This document shows positions 24,253 through 31,608 of a DNA stretch of 64,000 bases, one piece after another. A program made the position numbers and the translations under genes. This DNA comes from Geminisphaera colitermitum TAV2 (GTDB lineage: Bacteria > Verrucomicrobiota > Verrucomicrobiia > Opitutales > Opitutaceae). Numbering within the stretch: position 1 is the first letter of the stretch; every line of letters starts with the position of its first letter. The notes below the pieces were generated by a model, which was given only the letters and a program-made list of their open reading frames with translations, made no database searches and was not told where the DNA came from. The stretch is taken from contig NZ_ABEA03000041.1 in the NCBI RefSeq assembly GCF_000171235.2, positions 124,001 to 188,000 on the forward strand, given 5' to 3'.

Positions 24253-27219
24253 ATGCCAAACACCGCATCCACCGCATCTGCCGCCCCTGCTTTCACCTCC
24301 GTTTTTGAGTGCACCTTCGACGTCGTCGTAACCGGCGCCGGTTTCATCGGCCATACCGCCGCCCGCAAACTCGCCGCCGCCGGACGCAGCGTGCTCCTCG
24401 TCGAAACCTCCGGCGACCTGCTCTGGGAGACCACCCGCGCCTTCGAGGACGCCGGCTCCGCCGCCAGCGACTCCAGGCTCCCCGGCGCCGCCGGACTTGA
24501 GATCACCGCCGCCCACGCCCTCGTCCACAACGAACTTCCCCAACTCCGCCCCCTCCTCTATTCCGCCCCGCTCTCCGTCGCCCTTGCCGCCGACGGACGT
24601 ATCGCCGCCCTCACCCTTGCCACCAAAAGCGGACCGCGCACCGTCCGCGCCGCCCACTGGATCGACGCCACCGAAAACGGTGCGCTCGCCCGCCTCGCCG
24701 CCCCGGCTCTGCAATCCGCCATGCGCGCGCCCGCCCGCCGCTACCGCAACCTCTTCCTCCAATCCGCCGACGCCGCCCGGCTCGACGAAGCCGCCGCCAC
24801 CTTCCGCCAGCGCCACCCGGAAATCACCTGGAGCGCCACCTACCTCGCCACCGAACGCCGCCTCCGCTGGGCTGTCTCCGGCGACACCCCCGCGCACACG
24901 GATTACGTTGCCCTCATCCGCGACCTCCGCGCCAGCGTCCCAGCCGACGTCCACTTCACCCTCAGTCACACCTCGTTGATCGACTACCCTGTTTACGACG
25001 CGACAACGGCGTCAGCTCAAAGCTTAGGCAACGCCCCCGCCAACCTCACCCTTCTCAGCCCCGCCTTCCGCCACGACGCCATCGCCACGCCCGCCGACCG
25101 CGCTGCCATTGGCAACAGTATCACAATTCCCGATACAACCTCCCTCCCCCCCCCCCTCGCCGCCACCTGCGCCACCTCGACGTTGGACGTTGGACGTTGG
25201 ACGTTGGACGTTCGGCGCGAAGCGCCGCCCCCTCTCCCCCCCCCCCCTGCCGCCGCCACGCACACCGGTTACGATGTCGTTGTCGCCGGCACCGGCACTG
25301 CCGGCGCACACGCCGCCATCGCCGCCGCGCGCGGCGGAGCCCGCACGCTCGCCCTCGACCACACCACCTATCCCGGCGGCATCGGCACCGGCGGCGGCAT
25401 CTGCGGCTACTTCCACGGCCACCCCGGCGGACTCCAGGAGGAGATCAACCGCCGCACCGCGGAAATGACCTCGCTCCTCACCGGTGTACCCGTGGAAAAA
25501 ATACGTGGCTGGAACTACGAGGCGAAAAGATACGTGCTCCTCGAAATGTTTGCCGAGTCTGGCGTTACCTTCATCGGCGACGCCCTCCTCTGGTCCGTCG
25601 AAACCACGGACGCCGCCTCCTCTCCCGCTGCCGCCCCGACCAGCCCTCGCAAAGCCGTCACCGCCGCTCTCGCCGTCATTAACGGACGCCCCGAGCGCAT
25701 CCCTGCCGCCGCCTTCATCGACGGCACGGGTGACGCCGATCTCGCCATCCGCGCCGGAGCCCGGTTCATCGAAGGCCGCCCCGGCGACGGACGCACCCTC
25801 GCTTACAGCCAGTCCATTTTCAGCGCCAACCTCAGTGCTGAGGGCCGCGCCCAGGTTGTTTCATGCAATTTCGACGCCGGATGGTGCGACCCCGTTGACC
25901 CCGAGGACATCACCCGCGCCCGCCTTCTCGGCATCTCGCAACACCTTGCCCCCGTCCTCGCTGGCAAGGTCAACCCCGTGGCTTTCGCGCCACTCCTTGG
26001 CCTGCGCCAATCGCGCCACATCGTCGCCGACCGCCAGCTCACCCAGTCCGACATGATTCACCACGCTCGTTTCGACGACTCAATCGGCGAGACGGACACC
26101 GTCGGCGACACCCACTCCGTCAACTTCGAATTCGAGAACGACGACTGCGTATTCTATTATTGGGTCTGCCGTCTCTTCCGCACCCAGCAACGCTGCGAAC
26201 TCCCCTACGGCATGCTCCTGCCCCGCGATCTCGCCAACGTCTGGGTGCCCAGTCGCGCCACCGGCGTCACGATCGAAGCCGCCTACGGCATGCGCATGCA
26301 ACGCGATCTGCAACGCCTCGCCGAAGCCGCCGGACTCGCCGCCGCCCTCGCCGTTGGCAATAATCAAAAACGCCCGACGCCCGCCGACGCCCGCGCCATC
26401 GACATCCGCGCCCTGCAAACCGCGCTCGAAGCCACAGGAGCCAAAACCAACACTCCCCCCCCCCCCCCCTCCGACACCGACGCCTCCGTCCTCCTTGCCG
26501 CCCTCGACACCGGACTGCCCGGCAAGCACCTCTGGCAACTCGCAAAAAACATCGCGCAACACCGTGACGAAATTGTCCGCCGTATTGAATCCTCCAATAC
26601 ACGCGTTTCCTTCTACGCCGCCGCCATCCTCGCCGCGTCCGACATCCCCCCCCCCCCCCTCCCCCCGCAAGTCGCCGCTGCCGTCGAAGCCCGTCTCATC
26701 CGCGCCCTCACCGACCGCGAAACCGGTCCCACACCCGACGAGCACCGCGTGCCCGGCGCGTTTGGACAAATAATCGACCTTCCCTTCTGGGCGCTCGCCA
26801 TCACCTCGCTACGCCGCGTCGGCACCTCGCGTTGCCTGCCCGCCCTCCGCGACGCCGCCGACCGACCGAGCGTGCCGCTCTGCCTGCGCACCATCATCGC
26901 CTGCACGCTCGAACGCCTCGCCCTCCGACTCGGCGACTCGCCCGAACTCCGCCAGGCGCTCGACGCCCTTGTCACGCACGAGATCACCGACGGCATTCAG
27001 CCCATGTGGCGGTCCAACTGGCCCGCCGTTCACGGCGAACCCCAGCAAAAACTCGGCAACGACCGCGGAGCCGACACATTGCAAGACCACACCTGGCAAC
27101 TCCACCTTGTCGTGGCCCGCGCCCGCCGCGCGATTGGCCAGCCCATCCACGCTGCCGCCGCGCCCTTCCGTCACGACCCGCGCGCCCTTGTCCGCCGCGC
27201 CTTCGTCCGCATCCAATGA
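24253..27219 (+). CDS. Two-domain FAD-dependent oxidoreductase with HEAT-like tail (intact paralogue)
   Basis: 988 residues. First Rossmann domain: VVVTGAGFIGHTAARKLA near 24-41, but this half lacks a full FAD-binding set. Residues 309-331 are a composite-repeat insertion (TLDVGRWTLDVRRE then prolines). The second domain is a full FAD_oxidored type: DVVVAGTGTAGAHAAIAAA near 341-359, YPGGIGTGGGICGYFHG, DGTGDADLAIRAG and LLGLRQSRHIVADRQLT. The C-terminal 300 residues are helical with HEAT-like pairs. Poly-Pro stretches from C11, C15 and C14 tracts separate the parts. No signal peptide. Same layout as the broken gene at 11125-14141. Related proteins occur with sugar catabolic genes; the reaction is unknown. 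Possibly regulated by the divergent PocR-AraC protein. Confidence 0.85.
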   Translation: MPNTASTASAAPAFTSVFECTFDVVVTGAGFIGHTAARKLAAAGRSVLLVETSGDLLWETTRAFEDAGSAASDSRLPGAAGLEITAAHALVHNELPQLRPLLYSAPLSVALAADGRIAALTLATKSGPRTVRAAHWIDATENGALARLAAPALQSAMRAPARRYRNLFLQSADAARLDEAAATFRQRHPEITWSATYLATERRLRWAVSGDTPAHTDYVALIRDLRASVPADVHFTLSHTSLIDYPVYDATTASAQSLGNAPANLTLLSPAFRHDAIATPADRAAIGNSITIPDTTSLPPPLAATCATSTLDVGRWTLDVRREAPPPLPPPPAAATHTGYDVVVAGTGTAGAHAAIAAARGGARTLALDHTTYPGGIGTGGGICGYFHGHPGGLQEEINRRTAEMTSLLTGVPVEKIRGWNYEAKRYVLLEMFAESGVTFIGDALLWSVETTDAASSPAAAPTSPRKAVTAALAVINGRPERIPAAAFIDGTGDADLAIRAGARFIEGRPGDGRTLAYSQSIFSANLSAEGRAQVVSCNFDAGWCDPVDPEDITRARLLGISQHLAPVLAGKVNPVAFAPLLGLRQSRHIVADRQLTQSDMIHHARFDDSIGETDTVGDTHSVNFEFENDDCVFYYWVCRLFRTQQRCELPYGMLLPRDLANVWVPSRATGVTIEAAYGMRMQRDLQRLAEAAGLAAALAVGNNQKRPTPADARAIDIRALQTALEATGAKTNTPPPPPSDTDASVLLAALDTGLPGKHLWQLAKNIAQHRDEIVRRIESSNTRVSFYAAAILAASDIPPPPLPPQVAAAVEARLIRALTDRETGPTPDEHRVPGAFGQIIDLPFWALAITSLRRVGTSRCLPALRDAADRPSVPLCLRTIIACTLERLALRLGDSPELRQALDALVTHEITDGIQPMWRSNWPAVHGEPQQKLGNDRGADTLQDHTWQLHLVVARARRAIGQPIHAAAAPFRHDPRALVRRAFVRIQ
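25146..25156. repeat. C11 tract in oxidoreductase linker
   Basis: Eleven C coding for prolines just before the composite repeat copy 3. In frame. Confidence 0.8.
25178..25246. repeat. Composite tandem repeat, hairpin and C11 tract, copy 3 (in CDS)
   Basis: Four GTTGGAC-type units, then TTC and hairpin GGCGCGAAGCGCC (25214-25226), then CCCCCTCT and C11 (25236-25246). In frame in the linker between the two FAD domains. Same architecture as copies 1 and 2. Confidence 0.8.
26455..26469. repeat. C15 tract in oxidoreductase C-terminal region
   Basis: Fifteen C, translated as prolines between helical segments. In frame. Confidence 0.85.
26646..26659. repeat. C14 tract in oxidoreductase C-terminal region
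   Basis: Fourteen C followed by T and six C, translated as prolines and one leucine. In frame. Confidence 0.85.
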
Positions 27220-27235
27220 AGGGCGGTTCTGAAAA

Positions 27236-27487
27236 ATTAGAGCATTTACAGTTGAGAGGTAGCCGTCGTCTTAACGGTAGGGAGGCCTCTCCGAGGCCTC
27301 CGCAACCACGCTCCATCCACCTATGAGCTTCGTATCCTCCTTCACACTACGCACGGCGGAGGCCTCGGACGGAGCGCAGCAGCGTGGAGATGGCATCGCC
27401 GAAGGCGATGGCCCAAAGGGCTGCCCTCGGCAGAGGGCACAAAGGCCTCCCTACCAGGTATCAAATGGCTACAGTTTAAATTTTAGA
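27236..27487. repeat. MITE copy, enlarged
   Basis: Begins near TAGAGCATTTACAGTTGAG, then GGTAGCC and GGTAGGGAGGCCTCTCCGAG; ends with CCTCCCTACCAGGTATC, AAATGGCTACAGTTTAAA and a degenerate right end TTTTAGAG. The interior holds extra short hairpins (GGCATCGCCGAAGGCGATGGC, trimmed here, and GCCCTCGGCAGAGGGC). Fills the gap between the oxidoreductase stop and the end of the SUFU-domain gene. Confidence 0.7.
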
Positions 27488-27488
27488 G

Positions 27489-28247
27489 TCACCCAAACAG
27501 CCTGCCCCAGAAACTTTTTTTCGGCGTCTTCACGACCACGCTCGCCCGGTCGGCCTTGAGCAATTCCGTGCATCCGCCCGCCTGCAACGCCTTCTCCAGC
27601 GCCTCGATGCCCTGCTGCGTTTTCAGCTTCTCTTCATCAGCGTAAATCGGAACCAGCGAGAAAAAGTGGAGAGTCTTTTTGTCGGCGTCGGTCTTCCCGT
27701 CGATCGGCAACTCCAGAAAATCCTCCGGCAGCCGCACCGGCGTCAGCAACACCAGCGATGTGAAACCAACCGACGGCGCGAGCGGTGTGGGCGGATTGCC
27801 GTTGGGCAGCGTCTGCCCGTACCAAATCCACGTCGCATGGCGGTGCGGCAGACGGGCAATGTTGGCCAGAATGCGCAACGGCCATGCGTTCTCGTCCTTC
27901 TGCCAGTTGTCGTAGTCAATCCGCCACGACGTCGGCAGACACAGGAAAAGCTCCGCGTATTTCCAATCCGAATACATCTTGGGCGGCACCATGGCAAAGT
28001 CGCTCATGCCCGCCGTGACGAATGTGCGAAACGGACGTGCCTCGCTCGGCTCCACCACATGGATGTCCACCGCCGCCTGATCCGCTGAATCGACCGCGTG
28101 CAGCACCCGCGCCGGCACGCCGGCATGTTTCTCGATATGAGACACGATTTGCTCCGTGTGCTCGGGGACATACACCGCGGCACCCGTGCCAGGAGCGGCG
28201 GAAATGGAGGAGACTGCGGATGATTCGGAGTGGCTGGCGTCGTTCAT
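27489..28247 (-). CDS. SUFU-domain (suppressor of fused-like) protein
   Basis: 252 residues from ATG 28247. Residues about 35-190 match the bacterial SUFU domain: HIEKHAGVPARVLHAVDS, RPFRTFVTAGMSDFAMVPP, YAELFLCLPTSWRI, WPLRILANIARLPH and SVGFTSLVLLTPVRLPEDF. In bacteria the domain is best known from immunity proteins of polymorphic toxin systems, with many stand-alone copies of unknown function. The C-terminus (KSFWGRLFG) is basic and amphipathic. No toxin gene with a secretion module is next to it; neighbours are a MITE and a toxin-antitoxin pair. Function uncertain. Confidence 0.82.
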   Translation of the reverse strand: MNDASHSESSAVSSISAAPGTGAAVYVPEHTEQIVSHIEKHAGVPARVLHAVDSADQAAVDIHVVEPSEARPFRTFVTAGMSDFAMVPPKMYSDWKYAELFLCLPTSWRIDYDNWQKDENAWPLRILANIARLPHRHATWIWYGQTLPNGNPPTPLAPSVGFTSLVLLTPVRLPEDFLELPIDGKTDADKKTLHFFSLVPIYADEEKLKTQQGIEALEKALQAGGCTELLKADRASVVVKTPKKSFWGRLFG

Positions 28248-28396
28248 GATGAATCGCAAGCCTGCCAGCCCCTGCCATGTTGACAAGTCCCGGCGCGGGC
28301 CAGGCGCGACCGCGCTGAACGGCACCGCGACTGTTTTCCGCCCACGGCAGCCTTGCCCTTTGACCCAATTCGCATTCTGTTTCGTCCCGTACCAAG

Positions 28397-28618
28397 ATGA
28401 ACCGCATCGAAATCAATCGTGATGTCTGCAACGGAAAACCTGTCGTCCAAGGAACCAGAATATCGGTTGACACGGTCTTGTCGTATTTGAGCGCCGGTGA
28501 CACGATTGAAGATGTGCTGGAAGCCCATCCCCGGCTTACCCGAGAAGACGTGCTGGCCTGCCTCGCCTATGCACATCGTCTGAGCGAACTCCACACGACG
28601 GTCGAACTCGTCGCCTGA
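28397..28618 (+). CDS. DUF433-family antitoxin
   Basis: 73 residues: RIEINRDVCNGKPVVQGTRI, VDTVLSYLSAGDTIEDVLEA, HPRLTREDVLACLAYAHR. This is the full DUF433 winged-helix-like antitoxin, normally encoded directly before a DUF5615 PIN-like toxin. Three bases separate it from the toxin remnant at 28622. Because the toxin is interrupted, the antitoxin is now an orphan and may still act as a DNA-binding regulator. Confidence 0.85.
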   Translation: MNRIEINRDVCNGKPVVQGTRISVDTVLSYLSAGDTIEDVLEAHPRLTREDVLACLAYAHRLSELHTTVELVA

Positions 28619-28621
28619 GCC

Positions 28622-28739
28622 ATGCTCCGGCTCCTCATCGACGAGAACCTACCCCACGGACTCAAACGCAGTCTGCCCTGTCAGCGCACCCATGCATCCG
28701 CTCTGGGTATTCGCCCCACCGATGACGAACTTTGGACTA
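28622..28739 (+). pseudogene. DUF5615 PIN-like toxin, N-terminal fragment (split by IS)
   Basis: Reads MLRLLIDENLPHGLKR to PTDDELWT, the opening of DUF5615 toxins (conserved LIDENLP acidic motif of the PIN-like fold), then runs into an IS5-family element at 28740. The C-terminal fragment lies at 29749-29885. Roughly 40 central residues, including the second acidic motif, are missing from both pieces, so the insertion was accompanied by a deletion. The toxin must be inactive. Confidence 0.8.
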
Positions 28740-28778
28740 GAGCGTGTAGTCACGAGATAAGATTGACTGAGTTTTTTT

Positions 28779-29270
28779 GTGATGGAGAATGTCAGCATGG
28801 CGAAAGATCAACACCGTCACGACATTTCGGACCGAGTTTGGAGCGTTCTGGAGCCGCTGCTACCTGGAAGGAAAGGAGCGTGGGGAGGGGTGGCGGAGGA
28901 CAACCGCAAGTTCCTCAACGCGGTTCTGTGGATTTTACGCACTGGTGCGCCTTGGAGGGATCTTCCAGAGGATTACGGAGGGTGGAGCAACACGCACAGG
29001 CGTTTTTGTCGCTGGAGAGACAAGGGGCATTGGGAGCGCCTGTTGTCGGAACTGATGAACGAGCCCGATTTCGAGTGGCTGATGATTGATGCCAGTCATG
29101 TCAAAATCCATCCGCATGCGGCGGGAGCCAGAGGTGGAAACGAGGCGATCGGTCTGACAAAAGGGGGCGAAACACCAAACTACATTTGGCCGTGGATGCG
29201 CATGGTATGCCGGTGCGAGTCATTGTTACAGCGGGTTCCACGGCTGATTGCACACAGGCTGGCAGGTTGA
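28779..29270 (+). CDS. IS5-family transposase, OrfA frame
   Basis: N-terminal DUF4096-type domain (HDISDRVWSVLEPLLPGRKG, RKFLNAVLWILRTGAPWRDL, WSNTHRRFCRWRDKGHWERL) and the first catalytic aspartate in LMIDASHVKIHPHAAGARGG. After GLTKGG the frame leaves the homologous sequence, which continues in the frame of 29186-29560. The change occurs around ACAAAAGGGGGC; a -1 slip at A-AAA-GGG would give the fused protein, a known mechanism in this IS family. ATG 28779 is used; 28797 is also possible. Confidence 0.8.
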   Translation: MMENVSMAKDQHRHDISDRVWSVLEPLLPGRKGAWGGVAEDNRKFLNAVLWILRTGAPWRDLPEDYGGWSNTHRRFCRWRDKGHWERLLSELMNEPDFEWLMIDASHVKIHPHAAGARGGNEAIGLTKGGETPNYIWPWMRMVCRCESLLQRVPRLIAHRLAG

Positions 29271-29560
29271 TTGAAGGCATTGCCGCAGACCATCTGATCG
29301 CCGACAAGGGATATGACACCAACGCCATCATCGAAATGGCGCAGGCCGCAGGCATCTGCCCGCAGATTCCTCCAAAGACCAATCGCATAGAACAACGCGA
29401 ATATGACCCTTATCTTTATCGGATCAGGCATCTGGTAGAAAATGCATTCCTACGACTCAAGCAATGGCGCGGCATCGCAACCCGATACGCAAAACGAGCC
29501 TCCTCTTTCCTCGCTGCCGTCCAATTCAGGTGTGCCATCCTCTGGGCTTCAATCTCGTGA
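29186..29560 (+). CDS. IS5-family transposase, OrfB frame
   Basis: Catalytic C-terminal half of the DDE transposase: LAVDAHGMPVRVIVTAG, second aspartate in HLIADKGYDTNAI, and the YREK-like glutamate segment LVENAFLRLKQWRGIATRYA. Overlaps OrfA. No good independent start (TTG at 29186), so it is probably made by frameshifting from OrfA. Confidence 0.8.
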   Translation: MAVDAHGMPVRVIVTAGSTADCTQAGRLIEGIAADHLIADKGYDTNAIIEMAQAAGICPQIPPKTNRIEQREYDPYLYRIRHLVENAFLRLKQWRGIATRYAKRASSFLAAVQFRCAILWASIS

Positions 29561-29572
29561 CTACACGCTCTA

Positions 29573-29747
29573 GAGCATTTTCATTTAAACTGTAGCCATT
29601 TGATACCTGGTAGGGAGGCCTCTCCGAGGCCTCCGAAATCACGCTCCAACCACCTATGAGTTTCGCATCCTCTCACCACGCACAACGGAGGCCTCGGAGA
29701 GGCCTCCCTACCGCAAGACAACGGACACAATTCAACTGAAAACGCTC
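29573..29747. repeat. MITE, 175 bp, TA-flanked
   Basis: Left end GAGCATTTTCATTTAAACTG, right end CAACTGAAAACGCTC, flanked by TA (29571-29572 and 29748-29749). Inside are the inverted arms GGTAGGGAGGCCTCTCCGAG and complement. No coding capacity. The GAGC ends and TA target resemble the neighbouring IS, with which it shares a TA. Confidence 0.8.
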
Positions 29748-29748
29748 T

Positions 29749-29885
29749 ATGGCCTGGGCAACATGGGACGACGAAACTTGGAGCGATTTCTGATGGAAAC
29801 ATGGCCCAAAATCGAACTGCTCTTGGAAAATGCCGACCTCGTGAAAATCCATCCCGATCACCTCGAAGGCATAAGGTTTTCGTAA
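29749..29885 (+). pseudogene. DUF5615 toxin, C-terminal fragment
   Basis: One frame reads YGLGNMGRRNLERFLMETWP, then IELLLENADLVKIHP and HLEGIRFS before a stop at 29883-29885. This is the usual DUF5615 end (LGN motif, Trp-Pro, acidic helix). It completes the toxin begun at 28622, beyond the IS and MITE. No start of its own. Confidence 0.7.
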
Positions 29886-29902
29886 GGCGGCCCACTCTCC
29901 GC

Positions 29903-31414
29903 TCACGTGGTCAGAACCGTCAATTGTTGCGGAGGCAATACCCCATTCAGGCAATGGGAGCCGCGCAAACTCCGCTCCAACGCCACAGGCGCGTCTGTCC
30001 ACGGATCGAGCACCGACCACTCCCCACCTCCGCACTCCGGCAACTCCAGCGTGAACTCAAACGGTTCCTCCGAATTGTTCACCGCCAGGATTCTCATTTC
30101 GTTTGTATCCGGATTCTGAACACCCACCGCCCATACCCGCTGGTAGTGTTCATTCAATGACGCCCGGCCCTGACGCGACTGCTCGCGCACCTCACCGATG
30201 CATCCGCCGTCCGTCACCTCGACTGGGAAAATCTGTGCACACTTCGGCACATGCCGTGTCGCGCGACCCAATATATCATACGCCGGACGATGCGGGCGCG
30301 CCTCCAGCAGCCAGTTTTTGTGTTCAATGTTCCATGTGTCGATCAACTGCCACTGCCCGTCGATGTCGCCCCGGTTCGTGAAACTCCAGTGGCTGAAACC
30401 ATCCACGCCCGCCGCCAGCGAACGCACCAAAACCTCCACGTCCTTCAATGACGATAGATGGCAGCCCGGAGCCGGATTATCCGCCCCGTAACCGTAAACC
30501 ATGCTGCCGACCTCCGTGAGATAAAAACCCTTGCCCGCCGCGTGCGACTCCGCGCTGTAACGCCGCACCAGCGAATCGATCCGGTCGCCGATGTGATAGC
30601 TCCAAGCCTTCGGCAGCAACTCGTGATCGAACACCGAATTGTAACTGTGAAAATCCACGTCATCCACCGCCGCGAACCACGGCTCCGCCGCCAGCCGCTC
30701 GTAAGCCGGCATGTCCGTCTCATCCGGTCCCATCAACCGCACACCCGGATGCCCGGCCCGCAACCGCCGCCGCAAAATCGCGCACGCCTCCGCCAGATAG
30801 TTAAGCTGCAAACGTCGCGACCCCTCGCGGTCGCCCTCCACGCGCAACAACCGGTATGACTCCGGCAAGTGCCACCACCAATAACCCGGCTCGTTGATCG
30901 GGTTGATCCACTTGATGCACCGGTATCCGCGCTTCACATACAACTCGTCCAGCAAGCTCATCCACCCGTCGGCAAACGCGTTCAAGTCCGCCGGAGCCGA
31001 GTAAGTCTCCATCGCCGGATCACCGCGAAACTCCGGAAAACAATTCCACGCCGCCCCTCCCCACTGTTGCTGCAACATCACATCCGCGCCCGCCTGCTCC
31101 GCCCACGCGCAGATGCGGTCGAGAATCCGCATCTCCGGCGAGTCCCAGGTAAACTCACCTCGACGCGGCTCAAACTGCCGCCACTCGAACTCCAGCCGGA
31201 TGAAGCGCAACCGCAGCCGAGTGGCGTGCGCCTCGATGGATTTCCAGAGCGGTTCGTGAACCGCCAGCACCGGCGGCTGCCCGCCAAACGCGCTCCCGCC
31301 GTGGCCGACGGGCGCATTAAGGATCGAGTGCCACGAGGCACCGACGCCGCTCCGCATCTGGTGCGACGGCGCGGCGGCGAGTTTCAGGGAAACATGATGT
31401 GAGGCGGGATTCAT
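29903..31414 (-). CDS. Cytoplasmic clan GH-A glycoside hydrolase
   Basis: 503 residues, no signal peptide. A TIM-barrel glycosidase: FIRLEFEWRQFEPRRGEF (71-88), acid/base in INPINEPGYWWW (Glu175), VDFHSYNS, and nucleophile in GFYLTEVGSMVYG (Glu301), followed by SHWSFTNRG and a C-terminal beta domain (ILAVNNSEEPFEFTLEL). Architecture is like GH39/GH5-type enzymes; I cannot fix the family or substrate. It is divergent from the LacI gene at 31609 across a 194-base AT-rich region with a palindrome, so it is probably a target of that regulator and processes imported oligosaccharide. Confidence 0.85.
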   Translation of the reverse strand: MNPASHHVSLKLAAAPSHQMRSGVGASWHSILNAPVGHGGSAFGGQPPVLAVHEPLWKSIEAHATRLRLRFIRLEFEWRQFEPRRGEFTWDSPEMRILDRICAWAEQAGADVMLQQQWGGAAWNCFPEFRGDPAMETYSAPADLNAFADGWMSLLDELYVKRGYRCIKWINPINEPGYWWWHLPESYRLLRVEGDREGSRRLQLNYLAEACAILRRRLRAGHPGVRLMGPDETDMPAYERLAAEPWFAAVDDVDFHSYNSVFDHELLPKAWSYHIGDRIDSLVRRYSAESHAAGKGFYLTEVGSMVYGYGADNPAPGCHLSSLKDVEVLVRSLAAGVDGFSHWSFTNRGDIDGQWQLIDTWNIEHKNWLLEARPHRPAYDILGRATRHVPKCAQIFPVEVTDGGCIGEVREQSRQGRASLNEHYQRVWAVGVQNPDTNEMRILAVNNSEEPFEFTLELPECGGGEWSVLDPWTDAPVALERSLRGSHCLNGVLPPQQLTVLTT

Positions 31415-31608
31415 GATGATTTTCTCCGTTGATTTTCGTTGAAAGACAAAGTGTTGGAAAAATGAGCAATAAATTTAGGAGATTTTTATTGCATGTTTTC
31501 AAAATATGTCGATGAAAGTTTCGTAACTTTTATAGCGAATCATCATTTTTCCCCACACCCGCTCATTCTGAAATAGCCCGCGCCCGCCTGCCTCTCTTCA
31601 CTGCCGCG
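31415..31608. promoter_or_regulatory. Divergent promoter region with palindrome AAAGTT-TCGT-AACTTT
   Basis: AT-rich compared with its surroundings. At 31515-31530 AAAGTTTCGTAACTTT forms 6-base arms around a 4-base centre, 79 bases before the LacI start and about 100 before the glycosidase start. A likely operator for the LacI protein at 31609; no second copy was found in the window. Confidence 0.5.

Larger units (their letters stand above)
28740..29570 (+). mobile_element. IS5-family element (IS427-group type), 831 bp
   Basis: Terminal inverted repeats GAGCGTGTAGTCACGAGAT at 28740 and its complement ending at 29570, flanked by TA on both sides (28738-28739, 29571-29572). Length, TA target and two overlapping transposase frames fit the IS427 group of IS5. 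It interrupts the DUF5615 toxin and abuts a MITE at its right end. The inverted repeats are perfect over 19 bases, so the insertion is likely recent. Confidence 0.85.

Noticed and set aside
24214-24969. Long minus-strand reading frame opposite the oxidoreductase gene
   Set aside because: Gly/Ala/Val-rich antisense frame of a GC-rich gene; the plus strand has clear FAD motifs.
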